DNA of 64,000 bases, from contig NC_077248.1 of the NCBI RefSeq assembly GCF_947179165.1, positions 7,313,256 through 7,377,255 of the forward strand, written 5' to 3'. The position numbers and the translations under genes are program-made. Source of the stretch: Solanum dulcamara. Lineage: Eukaryota > Streptophyta > Magnoliopsida > Solanales > Solanaceae. Below are positions 12,231 through 24,502 of this stretch, piece after piece; the first letter of the stretch is position 1; every line of letters begins with the position of its first letter. The notes under the pieces are model-generated. The model saw only the letters and a program-made list of their open reading frames with translations. It searched no databases and was not told the origin of the DNA.

Positions 12231-12256
12231 TATATATAAACTTCCTTCAAGAAGAG
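12231..12256 (+). promoter_or_regulatory. TATA-like core shared by all four UGT genes
   Basis: TATATATAAA is followed by CTTCCTTCAAGAA, 34 bp before the UGT-1 ATG. The same arrangement (TATANATAAACTTCC then CAAGAA) occurs at 24459 (UGT-2), 30779 (UGT-3) and 40478 (UGT-4). The short distance to the ATG would give a very short 5' UTR, so it may instead be a conserved 5' leader. Function is inferred. Confidence 0.35.
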
Positions 12257-12274
12257 AAATTCAAGATATCAAAG

Positions 12275-14287
12275 ATGAAAATTGAAAGAAAACAGAGTGC
12301 AGTATTAGTGCCGCATCCATTCCAGGGGCATTTAACACCAATGCTACAGCTTGGAAGTATCCTTCATTCACAAGGCTTTTCTGTCATAGTTGCACATACT
12401 GAACACAATTCTCCTAATTATTCCAATCATCCTGAATTCGTCTTCCATTCTATGGATGACGGATTACAAGGAATCGACCTCTCATTTCCGAGTTTAGATA
12501 ACATGTATGATATGAATGAGAATTGCAAGGCACCCCTCAGAAACTACCTTGTTGAGATGATGGAAGAGGAAGGTGATAAGGTCGCTTGTATTGTTTATGA
12601 CAACGTCATGTTCTTCGTCGATGATATAGCCACCCAGCTGAGGATTCCAAGCATTGTCCTGCGCACTTTCAGTGCTGCATATTTGCACTCTATGATCACC
12701 ATTTTACACCAACCAGAAAAATATTTTCCTTTTGAAGGTATGAGAACAATTACACATCCTCTGCTTCAACATTTTAATGAAAAATCATTTCAAATCATAA
12801 TACCATAACAATAACTACGTGTCAATCCCAAACAAGTTGAGGTCGGTTATATGAATCGCTCCATATTTACTTTCATCTCAAATCAACATTATAGAAAATT
12901 AAAATAGAATTGAAAAGTACTCCTTCCGGTAGACTAGACTTGTCGCCATTACTAAAAGTAGTTGTCAGTTTAGAAAACTAAGATATAACTAACTATTAGT
13001 TTCCACTTTTAGCCTTACTCAATAAATGTGGAGAGAAAATAATGGGGTGAAAAGGACAGTGGTATGCCCTGAGATCAAATTTAATTTAATCAAATTACCA
13101 TTTTTGTTGTTGTTTTCTTAGGAGGCGTGAAAAAAAACATGACAAGCAAAATGGACCAGAGAGTAATAGAAGTAACAGGGCAGAAGGCTCCTAGAAAGAA
13201 TAGGACCTAAAGTAGATGTATATTAACATGACTAAGATATATTCTCGGTATAACCTATAATCTTTTTCTTCCATTACGCTCTATCTTTCGCAAAAGTTTG
13301 CATTGATTACTTGCAATTCCAGATTCTCAGTTGCTGGATCCGTTACCGGAGCTTCATCCCTTGAGGTTTAAAGATGTACCATTTCCTGCCATCAATAATA
13401 CAGTTCCAGAACCGGTACTAAAGTTTTGTAGAGCAACGAGCGATGTAGGATCATCTGTCGCGACTATTTGGAACACGATGCAAGACTTGGAGAATTCATT
13501 TTTGTTACATCTTCAGGAACATTACAAGGTGCCCTTCTTTCCAATAGGCCCTTTACACAAAATGGCGCCTATGGCCTCATCGACTAGCCTACTAGAAGAA
13601 GACAACAGCTGCATCGAGTGGCTCGACAGACAAGCTCCTAACTCTGTTCTCTACGTCAGCATAGGTAGCCTAGTGAGGATTGATGACAAAGAGCTAATTG
13701 AGACTGCTTGGGGATTAGCTAACAGTGATCAGCCGTTCTTGTGGGTTATTCGACCGGGCTCTGTCTCTGGCTTTCAATGTGCTGAGGCACTGCCTGATGG
13801 TTTTGAGGAAATGGTAAGTGAAAGAGGACGGATAGTGAAATGGGCGCCACAAAAACAGGTGCTTGCACATCCCGCGGTAGCAGGCTTTTTCACTCATTGT
13901 GGTTGGAACTCTACGCTTGAAAGTATTTTGGAGGAAGTCCCTTTGATATGCAGGCCATTTCTAGCAGATCAACCGGTGAACGCAAGGTATCTGAGCCAAA
14001 TATATAAGGTTGGGTTCGAATTGGAGGTTATCGAGAGAACGGTCATAGAGAAAACAATAAGAAAACTCATGCTAAGTGAGGAAGGCAAAGATGTGAAGAA
14101 AAGAGTAGTAGACATGAAACAAAACATAGTTGCTGGTATGCACATTGATGGTACTTCACATAAGAATCTGAATGATTTGGTAGACTTCATTTCTGCCTTG
14201 CCATCACGGCTCCCTCCACCAACGCCTGTTGTTGGGGCAGTCATGAGCTCAAACCATATAGCAAGCAAATGTATCATAGAGTCCTGA
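12275..14287 (+). CDS. UDP-glycosyltransferase, UGT76-like (UGT-1)
   Basis: Two exons, 12275-12737 and 13323-14287, give 475 residues with a phase-1 intron of 585 bp. I chose the ATG at 12275 over an upstream in-frame ATG because MKIERKQ is conserved in all four copies and the catalytic His then falls at 19, as usual. Visible marks are H19 in QGHLTPM, D109 in CIVYDN, and the PSPG box at 328-371 (WAPQKQVLAHPAVAGFFTHC onward), ending in DQ. The terminal Gln is typical of UDP-glucose users. DSQLLDPLPELHPLRFKD after the intron resembles plant family 76. The enzyme is expected to glucosylate small molecules in the cytosol; UGT76 members elsewhere act on hormones and defence compounds. The acceptor is unknown. 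The last 30 residues form a Pro-rich tail beyond the usual end of the family. Confidence 0.93.
12738..13322 (+). other. UGT-1 intron built largely from repeat sequence
   Basis: The intron has a left part (about 12818-12905, with CAAACAAGTTGAGGTCGG) and a right part (about 13176-13315, with GGCTCCTAGAAAGAATAGG). Both resemble a dispersed Solanaceae repeat also present in the BAG intron 3 at about 51905-52200. Between them sits a degenerate Stowaway-like insertion (about 12918-13167). Introns of UGT-2, UGT-3 and UGT-4 share the two flanks. Confidence 0.5.
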
Positions 14288-17200
14288 AGTTAGAAGAATT
14301 ACATAATCCTGTGCCCTGCTAGCTTAGCAAGACAACAAGTCCTTAATCACAAAAGGAAGAATAAGATAAGAAGTGAACTTTTCTCAAGTCCATGGGGCAA
14401 ATGCTGAAGCAATTTAGCAGCCTGTTACAATTGCCTTGTCAACTAATTTTTCGCTTTAGTTTGTTGATTGGTTTAATAAGTTGTTAGAACTTAGATTTCC
14501 TATTTGTTATCCCTATGTTACTACTTCCAAATGCTTTGCTTGAAAATATAAGACGATGGATTTGTTTGGTATGAGGAAAATGTTTGTTGTCATACCTTCA
14601 AAAGGAAAATCTTTTACTAGAAAATATTTTCTAGGAAAAAGTGATTTTCTTACTAATTTTTTAGTATTTGGTTAGTTAAAAAGAAAATAGTGTCCTAAGA
14701 GTATCTAGGTATAATCTAGGCAAATACTATGACATTGGACCCAGACTTGAAATCCCACCCTTTAACATAGACGAGCTCGACTCGACTCGACTATTCGACC
14801 CACCTCCCCCAACTACGACATAAGACAAAACCCTGACCTCGACACCGACTCAAAACTTGATTAACTTATGTATAACCTATATACGTTAAGTAAATCACTT
14901 ATGTATAAGATAAAGGAACTTGTGCTTAACTTATGTATAACTTATGCTTATAAGGCATAAGCTATAAGGTCATCCAAACAAGCCTTTAATCATTCAAAAA
15001 ACATTTTTTTAATTCGATCTAGAGAAGAGAAAAATTACATAAGATATTCATAAAATTGGATAATACGCTAACATTTGGCCCCAAAATTTCAAATATACTT
15101 GGCAAGTTATTTTGGATGAAGTTTCACCGTGCGTTTGACCACAAATTTTTTCCAAGAATATTTGAATATTTCAAAAAATATGATTTATAGCCGTAAGTTT
15201 TAAAAATTATTAAAAATACCCACAAGTTTGTATTATCATTTTATAATGAACATATTCTATTAAAAAATATCGTTATAACATAATTGATAATAATCAACAA
15301 CAACAAAATAACAATATGGGCAAGAGCAATACATTAATCGCATACTCAAACTTGCCACTGATTCAGTAGGAATTATAAGAACTTGAGATGTTGCCAAATA
15401 TATTTGCCAAGTTGTACAGACAACCGTCATTTTCCAAGTTTTTTCCAAAAAACTTTGACGCATTAAAAATAGTTTAAAAATACATTTCTTCCATCTATTT
15501 AATTAAAAATGTCCTTCATGTTAAATTCCTAAAATTATCTCTAAAGCTAATGGGTTGGATTTTGAATGAATTTGGGTGGACCAATTAAAATAATGTCATA
15601 CATTTAATATAAAAAAATAAAATTTCCAAATCAACTTGAAGGGGTAAGTTTAGGCTCAAATTTAAGCTTCAGAGCATTTACAAGGTGTGAGGGTGGGCAT
15701 CACGCCTTACCCCTTGCCCCTTACATGCTTTACAAGGTGTGAGGGTGGGCGTGTAGACCCCCACGCCTTCCATTTCAATTGTTGAACAAAATGTTTTCTT
15801 GTACTAATGGAGGAGTTAGTATCTGTAAACACCCTAACATAAATTATAAAGTAGTGACTAACTTGCATTTCAAACTAAAACATTATGTTCTCTTGTACAT
15901 TAAAATCACTACAATACTATACTCCCTCTGTTCACTTTTATTTTTCTACTATTTCATAAATAAATTTTATTTTTACTTGTCACTTTTAACACATCCAATT
16001 GTTAACATATAAATAATCATATGCAACATTGTTTTCTTTAGTGTGTCAAGTCCATATGCGATAAGTAAAAGTGAATAATTAGAGTATAAATTAAGATAAA
16101 TTGAATACGACTTTAAAAGGATATATAACATCAAAACGTACAAAATTGTTTCCTGCAGTACATGATGCATAATATCTCAACGTATATGAGTTGTATTGCA
16201 CTAGTAGGATTGCTTCACCTTTAATCATATATTTCGTGTTCGAGCCTTGAATATGACGAAAATTTTGTTGGGAGCGACACCTCCAAATGGGTACTATGCG
16301 CAATTTTGATTTAATTGAGACTCCACTGACTTCGAACACAGGATGGGAAGCCAATTTTTTTTTTATCTCAACGTACACCTTTTATTAACTTACATACTTC
16401 TACCGCTAAAAACAAGTATAATTAATTAACATATACTTTAACCTTAATTCTTAATTTAATCATGCTCTTCACCTTGTAAGCGTAGTCCCCATGCCTTACC
16501 AAAGAAAAGTTAACAAACTTTTTCTAGTAAGGCCGCACTCTGCGCCTTTATCGTTTTGATTTCTTTTATTTTTTAAATATAGAATTCAAAGTTTTGATTA
16601 AAAAATCTGCTCTTTAAACTGTGATATGTGTTCGAAACTTCGAATGGAACTTTCGTGTTGCAAATAATTTGGCAAGTCTTTAACTGTGCACTCGCTATAT
16701 TTTTTTATTTTCTCGTGTTTGATTAATTTAAAAAAATAAAAAATATCTTTTTTTTTAGGAAAATAAACCCATCGCTAGATCTACTTATAATAATGTCCAA
16801 AATATCCATCTGTCCATTTTTATTTATATGCTATTTTAAAATTAAATTTCATTTTTATTTGTTACCGTAAACATATTTAGAGAAGATAATTATTCTTTTT
16901 CATGTTTCTTTTAACATTAATAATTTATTTTCTAAATTATTTTTCAAAACTAATAGTAAACATCAATCAACATAAATTATATGATAAAATAATCATATCA
17001 ATCATTTATTTTTTAAATTAAAGTTTCAAATCTAAATAAGACAAATAAAAATGAACTGAGGAAGTATTAAATTTGTTACTCCCAACATTTTAGGATAAGT
17101 GGTATCTTTCACTTTTATCCTTATTTAAATAAAGAAACATTCACATAATATTTTTTTTTATTAAGATTAAGTTAGTAAAAAATACATCTTACTTTCTAGA

Positions 17201-18113
17201 AATGAATAGTTTTTTTTAAAAAGTGTGCATTATTTAAAAATATAATTTATTTTAAACAAATAAAATATAAGGAAAAAGCTCAAATATGTCATCGAACTTT
17301 GAGAAAAGATTTATTTATGCTATTTATTAAAAGTTTGACTCATCTATGTCATTGTCGTTTGAGAAAAGGCTCATCTATGCCATTATTTTTAACCCCGATT
17401 TTGCAAAACCACCTAAACAACTTTTAATATTTTTTAATTGAAGTTTTGAATCAAATGTACTTTTTTTGCTTTCTTCTTCATGTGTTTTTAGTGCTCTTGA
17501 TGAAGAAGAAGCAAAAAAGTACATTTGATTCAAAACACCAATAGAAAAGTGTTAAAAGTTGTCTAGGTGGTTTTGCAAAATCGGAGTTAAAAAATAATGA
17601 CATAAATGAACCTTTTCTCAAACGACAATAATATAGATGAGCCAAATTTTTAACGGATGACATAAATGGGTCTTTTCTCAAAGTTTGATGGCATATTTGA
17701 GCCATTTTCCTAAAATATATTCAAATAGTGATATAGTAAAATTACTATTCTATTTATTATTCCTTAAAAAGTGCGTCGAACTACTCTTTAATTTTATTTG
17801 TTCACTATTTTAAAACTAAATTTTTAATTTTTACTTGTCACTTTTAATCTATCATTTGTGAAAAAAAAAAATTAATCATATCAATCATTATTTTTTTAAA
17901 TGAGTGTGTTAAATTTAAAAATAACAATTAAAAGAGAACGGAGCGAGTAATTAAAAAAATGGACGGGGGGCGTACACAATTCCCACATGTATGATAAGCG
18001 TAGTTTGTCTTTTATGCATTAACTCCTACATGTGGACATTTTAATGCTAGAAGAAAATTAAAGTTAGGTGAGAGCAAACTTTAGTGTAAAATAACTCAAC
18101 TAGCACTGTGCCA
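14288..18113. other. UGT-1 downstream region, unit junction, HPSE-b upstream
   Basis: 14288-14520 is probably the UGT-1 3' UTR. 14560-15680 holds MITE-like sequence with GGTATGAGGAAAATG and a remnant whose longer version is near 28500-29140. The duplication junction is at 15677-15698. From there to 18113 the sequence repeats 3529-5948, including the SINE (16189-16365) and the foldback MITE (17270-17711). No gene seen. Confidence 0.6.
17262..17719. mobile_element. Foldback MITE with 8-bp target duplication, unit 2
   Basis: Element 17270-17711, the duplicated copy of the one at 5105-5546, with AAAATATA on both sides. It came with the segmental duplication and is not a separate insertion. Confidence 0.8.
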
Positions 18114-21100
18114 ATGGCTTCTTCGTTGAGGTGCTACTTGGGGTTGTACTTGTTGCTATTGTCCTTGTACTTGAACCAAATTTCAAGAGCAGATATTATT
18201 GAAGAAGGGATTCTTTACATTGATGGGTTTTCTTCAATTGCAAAAATTGATAATGAATTCATTTGTGCAACCTTAGATTGGTGGCCTCCTAGTAAATGTG
18301 ACTATGGAACTTGTAGCTGGGGAAATGCTTCTCTTCTTAATCTTGTAAGTTCCCCTTTTTACAATTTACTTTAAATTCTCTGTTATATTAAAATAATTGC
18401 AGATACTCAGTATTTTCAGCATACAAGGCTCTACTTGTGAGGAATTAAGATTTCTTGGCCACATACAAAATCAACGGAAGAAAATGACCTTTTCAGATGT
18501 TTCGTAAAAAAAAAAGATATAAAACAAAATAATTGTAAGTGGCCTAAAAATATCAATTCTCCCCTTCAAATTTTGTAGTGTAAACTACTACACCCACTCT
18601 ATATTCTTCATATTTTGATAGTTTTATGTAGGAAAATGTTTTCCGTGAAAATAAGAGAGCGTTTTTTTAAAAAAAAAAATATTATTTTTTAGTGTTTGCT
18701 AAGTAAGAAAAAAATATTATCTCAAAAATAATTTGTATGTTATCTGGTACTCCCGCCGGTTCATATTAAGTAAATTGTTGTTGGGACTTTTTTCATAAGT
18801 GAATTGTTGGTAATTTTTTTTATATTTATTTCCTTTTTTTAACTAATTTGTATTTTCTAGGAGAATAGTTTAGAAATAATCAAAAGGTAATAGTGGAAAA
18901 TAGCCTTTAATTTATGTTTTTAAATATTTCTCTTTAACAGATGTGTCCTACCCAACAATTCACTTAATATGGATCAGAGGGAGTAAAACAGTATGGAGGT
19001 GGGGGAGATGGTTCGGATGTTGGGATGGTCAAGGGATGGGGGATGGTGGCCTTACGTGCTTTCTTATAGAAGATGTTTTTCAAAATATTTTGACCAACTT
19101 GTCCACCAGGATTTGGACAAATGAAAAAAAAATCACCTAGTGATTTTGCATCCGGTGAGATTTGAACCTGAAACCTCATGGTTCTCAATACACTTCATGA
19201 CCACGACTCCACGAGGTTACACCCTTGGTGCATTAAGTTATATTCAACCTAACATCTCATTGCACTGATGGGGAGTATTCTTTATTGCAGGATCTAAGCA
19301 ACAAGGTATTTTTGAATGCAATCAGAGGTATAAATTTTTGGAGAAACACCTATCTATGATACATTCAAAAAGTATTCAGTAGTTTTCTGATTAATGAGTA
19401 ACTATTGAAGTTTCCTCCTGCGTGTTGCAGCGTTTTCTCCATTAATAATTAGGCTTGGAGGCACATTGCAAGATAAACTAATATACCAAACGACGCATAA
19501 TGAACAACCATGTACTCCTTTTCTCCGTAATGCTACAGAGTTGTTTGGCTTCACGCAAGGTTGCTTGCCTTTGTATCGTTGGGATGAACTCAACGAATTT
19601 TTCAAGAAAACGGGGTAACTATACTTCATGCAGTTTTCTGCATTTTAAACTTGACTGAGGAAAATCGTCTAGGGACGTGATATTTATGGACTGAGTTCTT
19701 GTTAGTGAAGAGCTATTATATGTATCATTGCAGGGCAAAAGTAACTTTTGGGTTGAATACTTTAAATGGAAAGACAATAGTTCCTGATGGCAGCATTGCT
19801 TTGGGAGATTGGGATTCCAGCAATGCAGCGTCTTTGATTAGATATACAGTCAGCAGGGGTTATACTATCCACGGCTGGGAGCTTGGTATGAAACTCTCTA
19901 TGTTCTTTAACTACAGTTACTTTAAGGGTATGCTGGTATGCAAATTTAGCATAAACGTAAGAGAATTAACAATACTCATAAACGTAAGAGAATTAACAAT
20001 ACTGTAAGGAGCAAGTAGTATGAGAATTATCCTTGTATTGTCGTTGAGTGTTCCATTTTGTTGTCGTATGAAAGAGCATATGCATCAATTTCTTAGTAAT
20101 TAGATCTTCATACAGGGCGATAGAGAACTTTTCCGTTGTAGTTGACAGTACATCCATATCATTCTCTTAATCAAGAAAATAAATGTTGAAGTGCTTCCAT
20201 AAGACAGGTTCGCATGGATCACTTCCTTCCATAGGAACAAAATATCACAAGCCAACTCTGAGACTGTTGACCGATATTTCATCTCTTGGCCTACTCTCTG
20301 CTAAATTTATTTAAATTTGTAGTTTCTTTCCAGGAAATGAATTGAATGGAAACGGAATAGGTCCAGGTATTTCAGCCGACCAGTATGCTTGTGATGTTAT
20401 GGCTCTTTACAAATTAGTGGAAGATATATATAAAGGGAAGGATATTATGCCATTAATCCTTGCACCAGGAGGAATATTTGATGCTGTTTGGTTTCCGAAA
20501 TTTATGGATAAAGCATCCAATTCTCTTCAAGTAGTTACACATCACATTTACAGTGTTGGTGGAGGTACGTTAAGCTCTTTTCTGATGTAGTTTCTTGTCC
20601 TTCAATTTCTGTTATTATCTCCTATCTCTTGTACTTCGATTGTCACATTATTGTGTTGTAGTTACTGTTCCTTTTTTCAGAATCTTCATCATACTTTCTA
20701 TAGTATTTTGCCATGATTTTTTCAGTTTCATATTTCTTTATCGATCTACTTTGATATGTTTTTCCTTGAGCCAAATGTCTATCGGAAACAACCTCACCTC
20801 TCTGCCTACCAAGGTAGGGGTAAGGTCTGTGTACACTCTACCCTCCTCAGACTCCACTTGTGAAATTACAGTGAGTATATTGTTGCAAGTTTTAATTTTC
20901 CCCTAATCCTAGGCTCCTAGCTCAGCCATTTTTATTGGAATAACGAATCATCTCATATTTAGGCAATGACACCAAACTAGTTCAGAAAATACTTGAACCT
21001 TCTCATCTGGATGAAGAGTCCAAAATATTGCAAAATCTTCAAGGCGTTCTCCGAAATTCTGGAACTTCAGCCGTAGCATGGGTTGGTGAAAGTGGAGGAG

Positions 21101-22080
21101 TTTATAACAGTGGTCGCAATCATATTTCAAATAGCTTCGTGTCCAGCTTTTGGTAAAAATTCAACCTAATTGGTCTATCCCTCTGATAACCTTCTTGTCA
21201 AGATTTCATAGAAGTGATTTTGCTGCTTGCTATATATAGGTACTTGGATCAGCTTGGGATGTCAGCCACGTTCGATAATAAGAAATATTGTCGACAAACC
21301 TTGGTTGGTGGAAACTATGGTCTCCTCAATACCACAAACTTTCATCCAAATCCTGATTATTATGGGTACGCCTTAGCAGCTCTTCGATATTGTTTTCTTG
21401 AAAACAAGACCAACTGCATTATCTATTGAACTAATGTAGAACACGTTTTACATGGTAATGTAACTTACTCTTTTAGCATTATACTTATTGTTACTTGGTT
21501 TCTCTTTCATTCATACAGTGCTCTTTTATGGCACCGTTTGATGGGAAGGAATGTTCTATCAACACGGTTCCAAGGAATGAAAAAACTACGCTCTTATGCT
21601 CACTGTTCAAAATCTTCCGTAAGTTTGAACATCTTAGAGAATTGTAAGAAACTTCCTATGATCTACACTAGAGATCATTGTGATTTCTTAATGCATATCA
21701 ATATGTTGCAGGAAGGAATCGCGCTGATGTTGATCAACATGCATGGTAGTACAACTGTTAATATTAGTCTTTCAGTCACACTTGCTAACACAAACGAGTC
21801 GCCAATGCTGCTACATGTCACGAACGATCAGAACCCGAGACACGGAATTGAGAGGGAAGAATATCACCTTACAGCCAAAGATGGTGAATTACATAGCCAA
21901 ACTGTGCTTTTGAATGGAAAGGAACTTAATGTAGATCATTTTGGAAGAATCCCTCTCTTGGAACCTATAAGAGTGAATCCCTCTGATCCAATTGTCATTG
22001 CTCCTCTTTCAATTGTATTTATTCATATTCCCACCATTCAAGTGCCTGCTTGTAGTATGTTTACCAGAGAGAACATGTAA
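18114..22080 (+). CDS. Heparanase-like protein, GH79 (copy b)
   Basis: Nine exons: 18114-18344, 19291-19327, 19431-19614, 19734-19885, 20334-20564, 20963-21152, 21240-21365, 21519-21618 and 21712-22080. The sum is again 1,620 nt, 539 residues, with every exon the same length as in copy a. The signal peptide, E204 and E321 are kept. By my reading 13 coding positions differ from copy a: 7 change the amino acid (three in exon 3, two in exon 4, two in exon 5, including L to P next to KFMDKA) and 6 are silent. Exons 1, 2, 7, 8 and 9 are identical. Intron 8 (93 bp) is open and in frame in this copy only, so an intron-retained transcript would encode 31 extra residues. Otherwise the gene looks functional. 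Confidence 0.93.
18750..18983. mobile_element. Stowaway-like MITE in HPSE-b intron 1
   Basis: Duplicated copy of the element at 6585-6826, with TA on both sides and AGAGGGAG at the right end. It lacks the 8-bp internal duplication of the unit 1 copy. Confidence 0.6.
19951..20004. repeat. 27-bp tandem duplication in HPSE-b intron 4
   Basis: CATAAACGTAAGAGAATTAA plus CAATACT occurs twice in tandem here and once in copy a (about 7787-7812). It is a simple slippage event after the segmental duplication and has no effect on the exons. Confidence 0.85.
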
Positions 22081-24502
22081 GGATTATTTCCCCACTTGTA
22101 TCATGAATTGATTTTAGTAATAAATTAGGGTATTTCTCCACTTAAACTAGATGCTTTTAAGCACGTTTGTAGTGTTTGAGTAAAATAAAATAATATTTTT
22201 CGGAAATAATCTTTCTTCTTAATGAGATAGGAGTAAGGTTTGCATATATTTTATTTTTCTCAAAATTCACTTATGAGATTGTACTGGGTATATTGTTATT
22301 GGATAAAATAGAAAAAGAAGAAGTATTTTTAAGTATTTATTTTAAAGTCAAAATAACAAAAATATGTCATAAGTTAGGATTCCGAACTTCTATAACTTAT
22401 GCTTAAAAGTCATTCGGTATAAGCACATCCAAATAAGCCTTTAATCATCGAGAAACGCTTTTTCCAATTTTCAATCTAGAGAAGAGAAAAATTACAAAGA
22501 TATTTGGTAAAAATGGGATAGTCATAATACATAAATATGCTCTTTAAATTAGATTTAGCTGACATCTGTGCCCTCAAATTTTGAGTGTGTTTAAATAGAT
22601 ACCTAAATTTGTATAAAACTAAACAAGTAGAGACACGCGTCCTACGTGACATAATACACGTAGGACACCACGTAAGACACAAAATTGTCATATAGGATGT
22701 CAATAGGATAAATGTGTTTATTTATTTAATTTTATACAAGTTTAAATATTTACTTATGCAAATCCAAAATTAAAGAATATTTGATAATTGGTAAAACACG
22801 TGTTTACTCCACCACTCTGCGGTCTACGCGCGCAAAAAAAAAAAGGAAAAAGGATCAAAAATACTCTTAAACTATTTGAAATGAAGAAATGCCCTTTATT
22901 TATAGTTTGGTCTAAAAATGCTGTTGCCGTCAATACTTTGATCCAAAAATGATCTTATTGTTGATAATTTGATTAAAAAATGCTCCTATTATATATATAT
23001 ATTAAAAAACAAATCTTGTTCCTTATAAAAATATTACTTTTAAGGAACTCTATTCTTGTTTTCTTTCTTTTTAAACCACTTTAAGTAATAAAAATGTAAA
23101 AAAATATTTTTTTTCTTCTTAATCTCATTTTATCAATTAAAAAAGAATAATTTCATATACTCTAAGTTTTAACGAATAATATGTCATATATATAAGATCA
23201 TAATAAATCAATTATTAATTTTCATTCAAATAATGATAAAAAATAATTATAATAAAATAAGAAATATTTTTAATTTTTTAATTATTTTTCTAATTGAAGT
23301 AAAATAAACATTTACTAATAAAATAAATATTATTAGGAAAATAATATGTTCAAAAAGAAAAATAAATAATATATTTATTTGAAAAGGGGAATTTTTGACC
23401 CATTTAATAATAACAAGGACATGTTTGAGTCAAAGTATTGATGACAAGAATATTTTTAGACCAAATTATAAACAGAAGATATTTTTATTTATTTCATATA
23501 GTTTAAAAATATTTTTGATTTTTTTTTAAAAAAAAACAAAAAGTAAATGTACAAAGGAAAACACGTGTTGAAAACATGCACATAAAGAGACAACTTTCCT
23601 TGATATTATTTTTTCGACTAGAAAATACATATATAAAGACAAATAATATCATTGTCAAGTTCGAGGCATCTTCTACTTGTGGCTAAGTCTCCAAAGAATC
23701 ATAGTTCTAAGATTACACTCTCTTTTTCGTGATTAACAATGGTGAGTTGTCCCAATTTTGTCACCACTCATTCACTATCAAGTAGCACCACAATATTCCA
23801 ACATTTTTGGCGCCAGGCCATGAAAATTGTGAAATTTAAGAAAAGGTGTTGTGTTCGATAGGTAAGCAAAAAAAAATAATTTTAAAAATATTTATATATA
23901 ATCTTGACAAATATTATAAAACGTGAACTTGGGGTAGGGGTGTTGGGGATGAGCCTTTGGGTGTAGAAGCGAAGATGAAGTGTGTTTGAGGTAGGAAAAA
24001 CAAAAATAAATACATAAATATGATTTTTAACTTGACTTAAGTTGGCAACTATGAATTCTAACTTCACTAGTACACAAGTCGACACTTAAACTATCCAAAA
24101 CTTGAACAAATAGACGCATTCGTCCTACATTGCAATTTTGTGTCCCACATGACATCTGACGTGTATTGTGCCACGTAGGACACACATGTCTACTTGTTTA
24201 ATTTTATATAAGTTTAAGTGTCTACTTGCGCATACCCAAAATTGGAGGACATAAATATAAAATGAAGTCAAGTTAAATGGCATATTTATGTATTATGCCT
24301 AAACATTCTTCAAAAATTTTAACAACCAACATAGGAAAATTGAACTTCATCGAAACACAATATTGATACAAATACATTATTTCAACAAAAGTTATTGGGT
24401 TCGGTACTTTGCTAGATCCGCCCCTACTCCTTATAGTTCCAAACCTTAATTAACAGTTTATATATAAACTTCCTTCAAGAAGAGAAATTCAAGATATCAA
24501 AG
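22081..24502. other. Intergenic region HPSE-b to UGT-2
   Basis: Collinear with 9890-12274: a TS-like SINE remnant (about 22215-22305), a truncated MITE (from about 22525), a shortened TA tract near 22990, about 50 bp not present in unit 1 (near 23150-23205), and the MITE at 24009-24294. No gene seen. Confidence 0.55.

Larger units (their letters stand above)
9890..12274. other. Intergenic region HPSE-a to UGT-1
   Basis: This region holds a TS-like SINE remnant (about 10023-10115), two related MITEs (10337-10590, truncated on the right, and 11772-12057), a TA microsatellite at about 10799-10822 and AT-rich sequence. The stretch 11330-11520 also appears, in part, near 36583 upstream of UGT-4, so it may be old UGT promoter sequence. 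The reading frames here are not credible genes. Confidence 0.55.
3529..15678. repeat. Tandem segmental duplication, unit 1
   Basis: The left limit is where identity to unit 2 begins (GGGCATCACGCC, 3529). The right limit is GAGCATTT at 15672-15679, which matches 28105-28112 at the end of unit 2. The unit contains HPSE-a and UGT-1 in the same order, strand and spacing as unit 2. The offset drifts from 12,165 at the heparanase ATG to 12,230 at the UGT stop because of small indels. Coding sequence of the heparanase pair differs at only 13 of 1,620 positions by my reading, so the duplication is recent. Confidence 0.93.

Noticed and set aside
12158..12274. Upstream in-frame ATG extending UGT-1 by 39 residues
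   Set aside because: The extension contains the TATA-like block, is not in UGT-2, UGT-3 or UGT-4, and would push the catalytic His to an unusual position.
13969..14277. Minus-strand ORF of about 100 codons opposite each UGT exon 2
   Set aside because: It is a shadow of the conserved UGT coding strand, present in all four copies for that reason.
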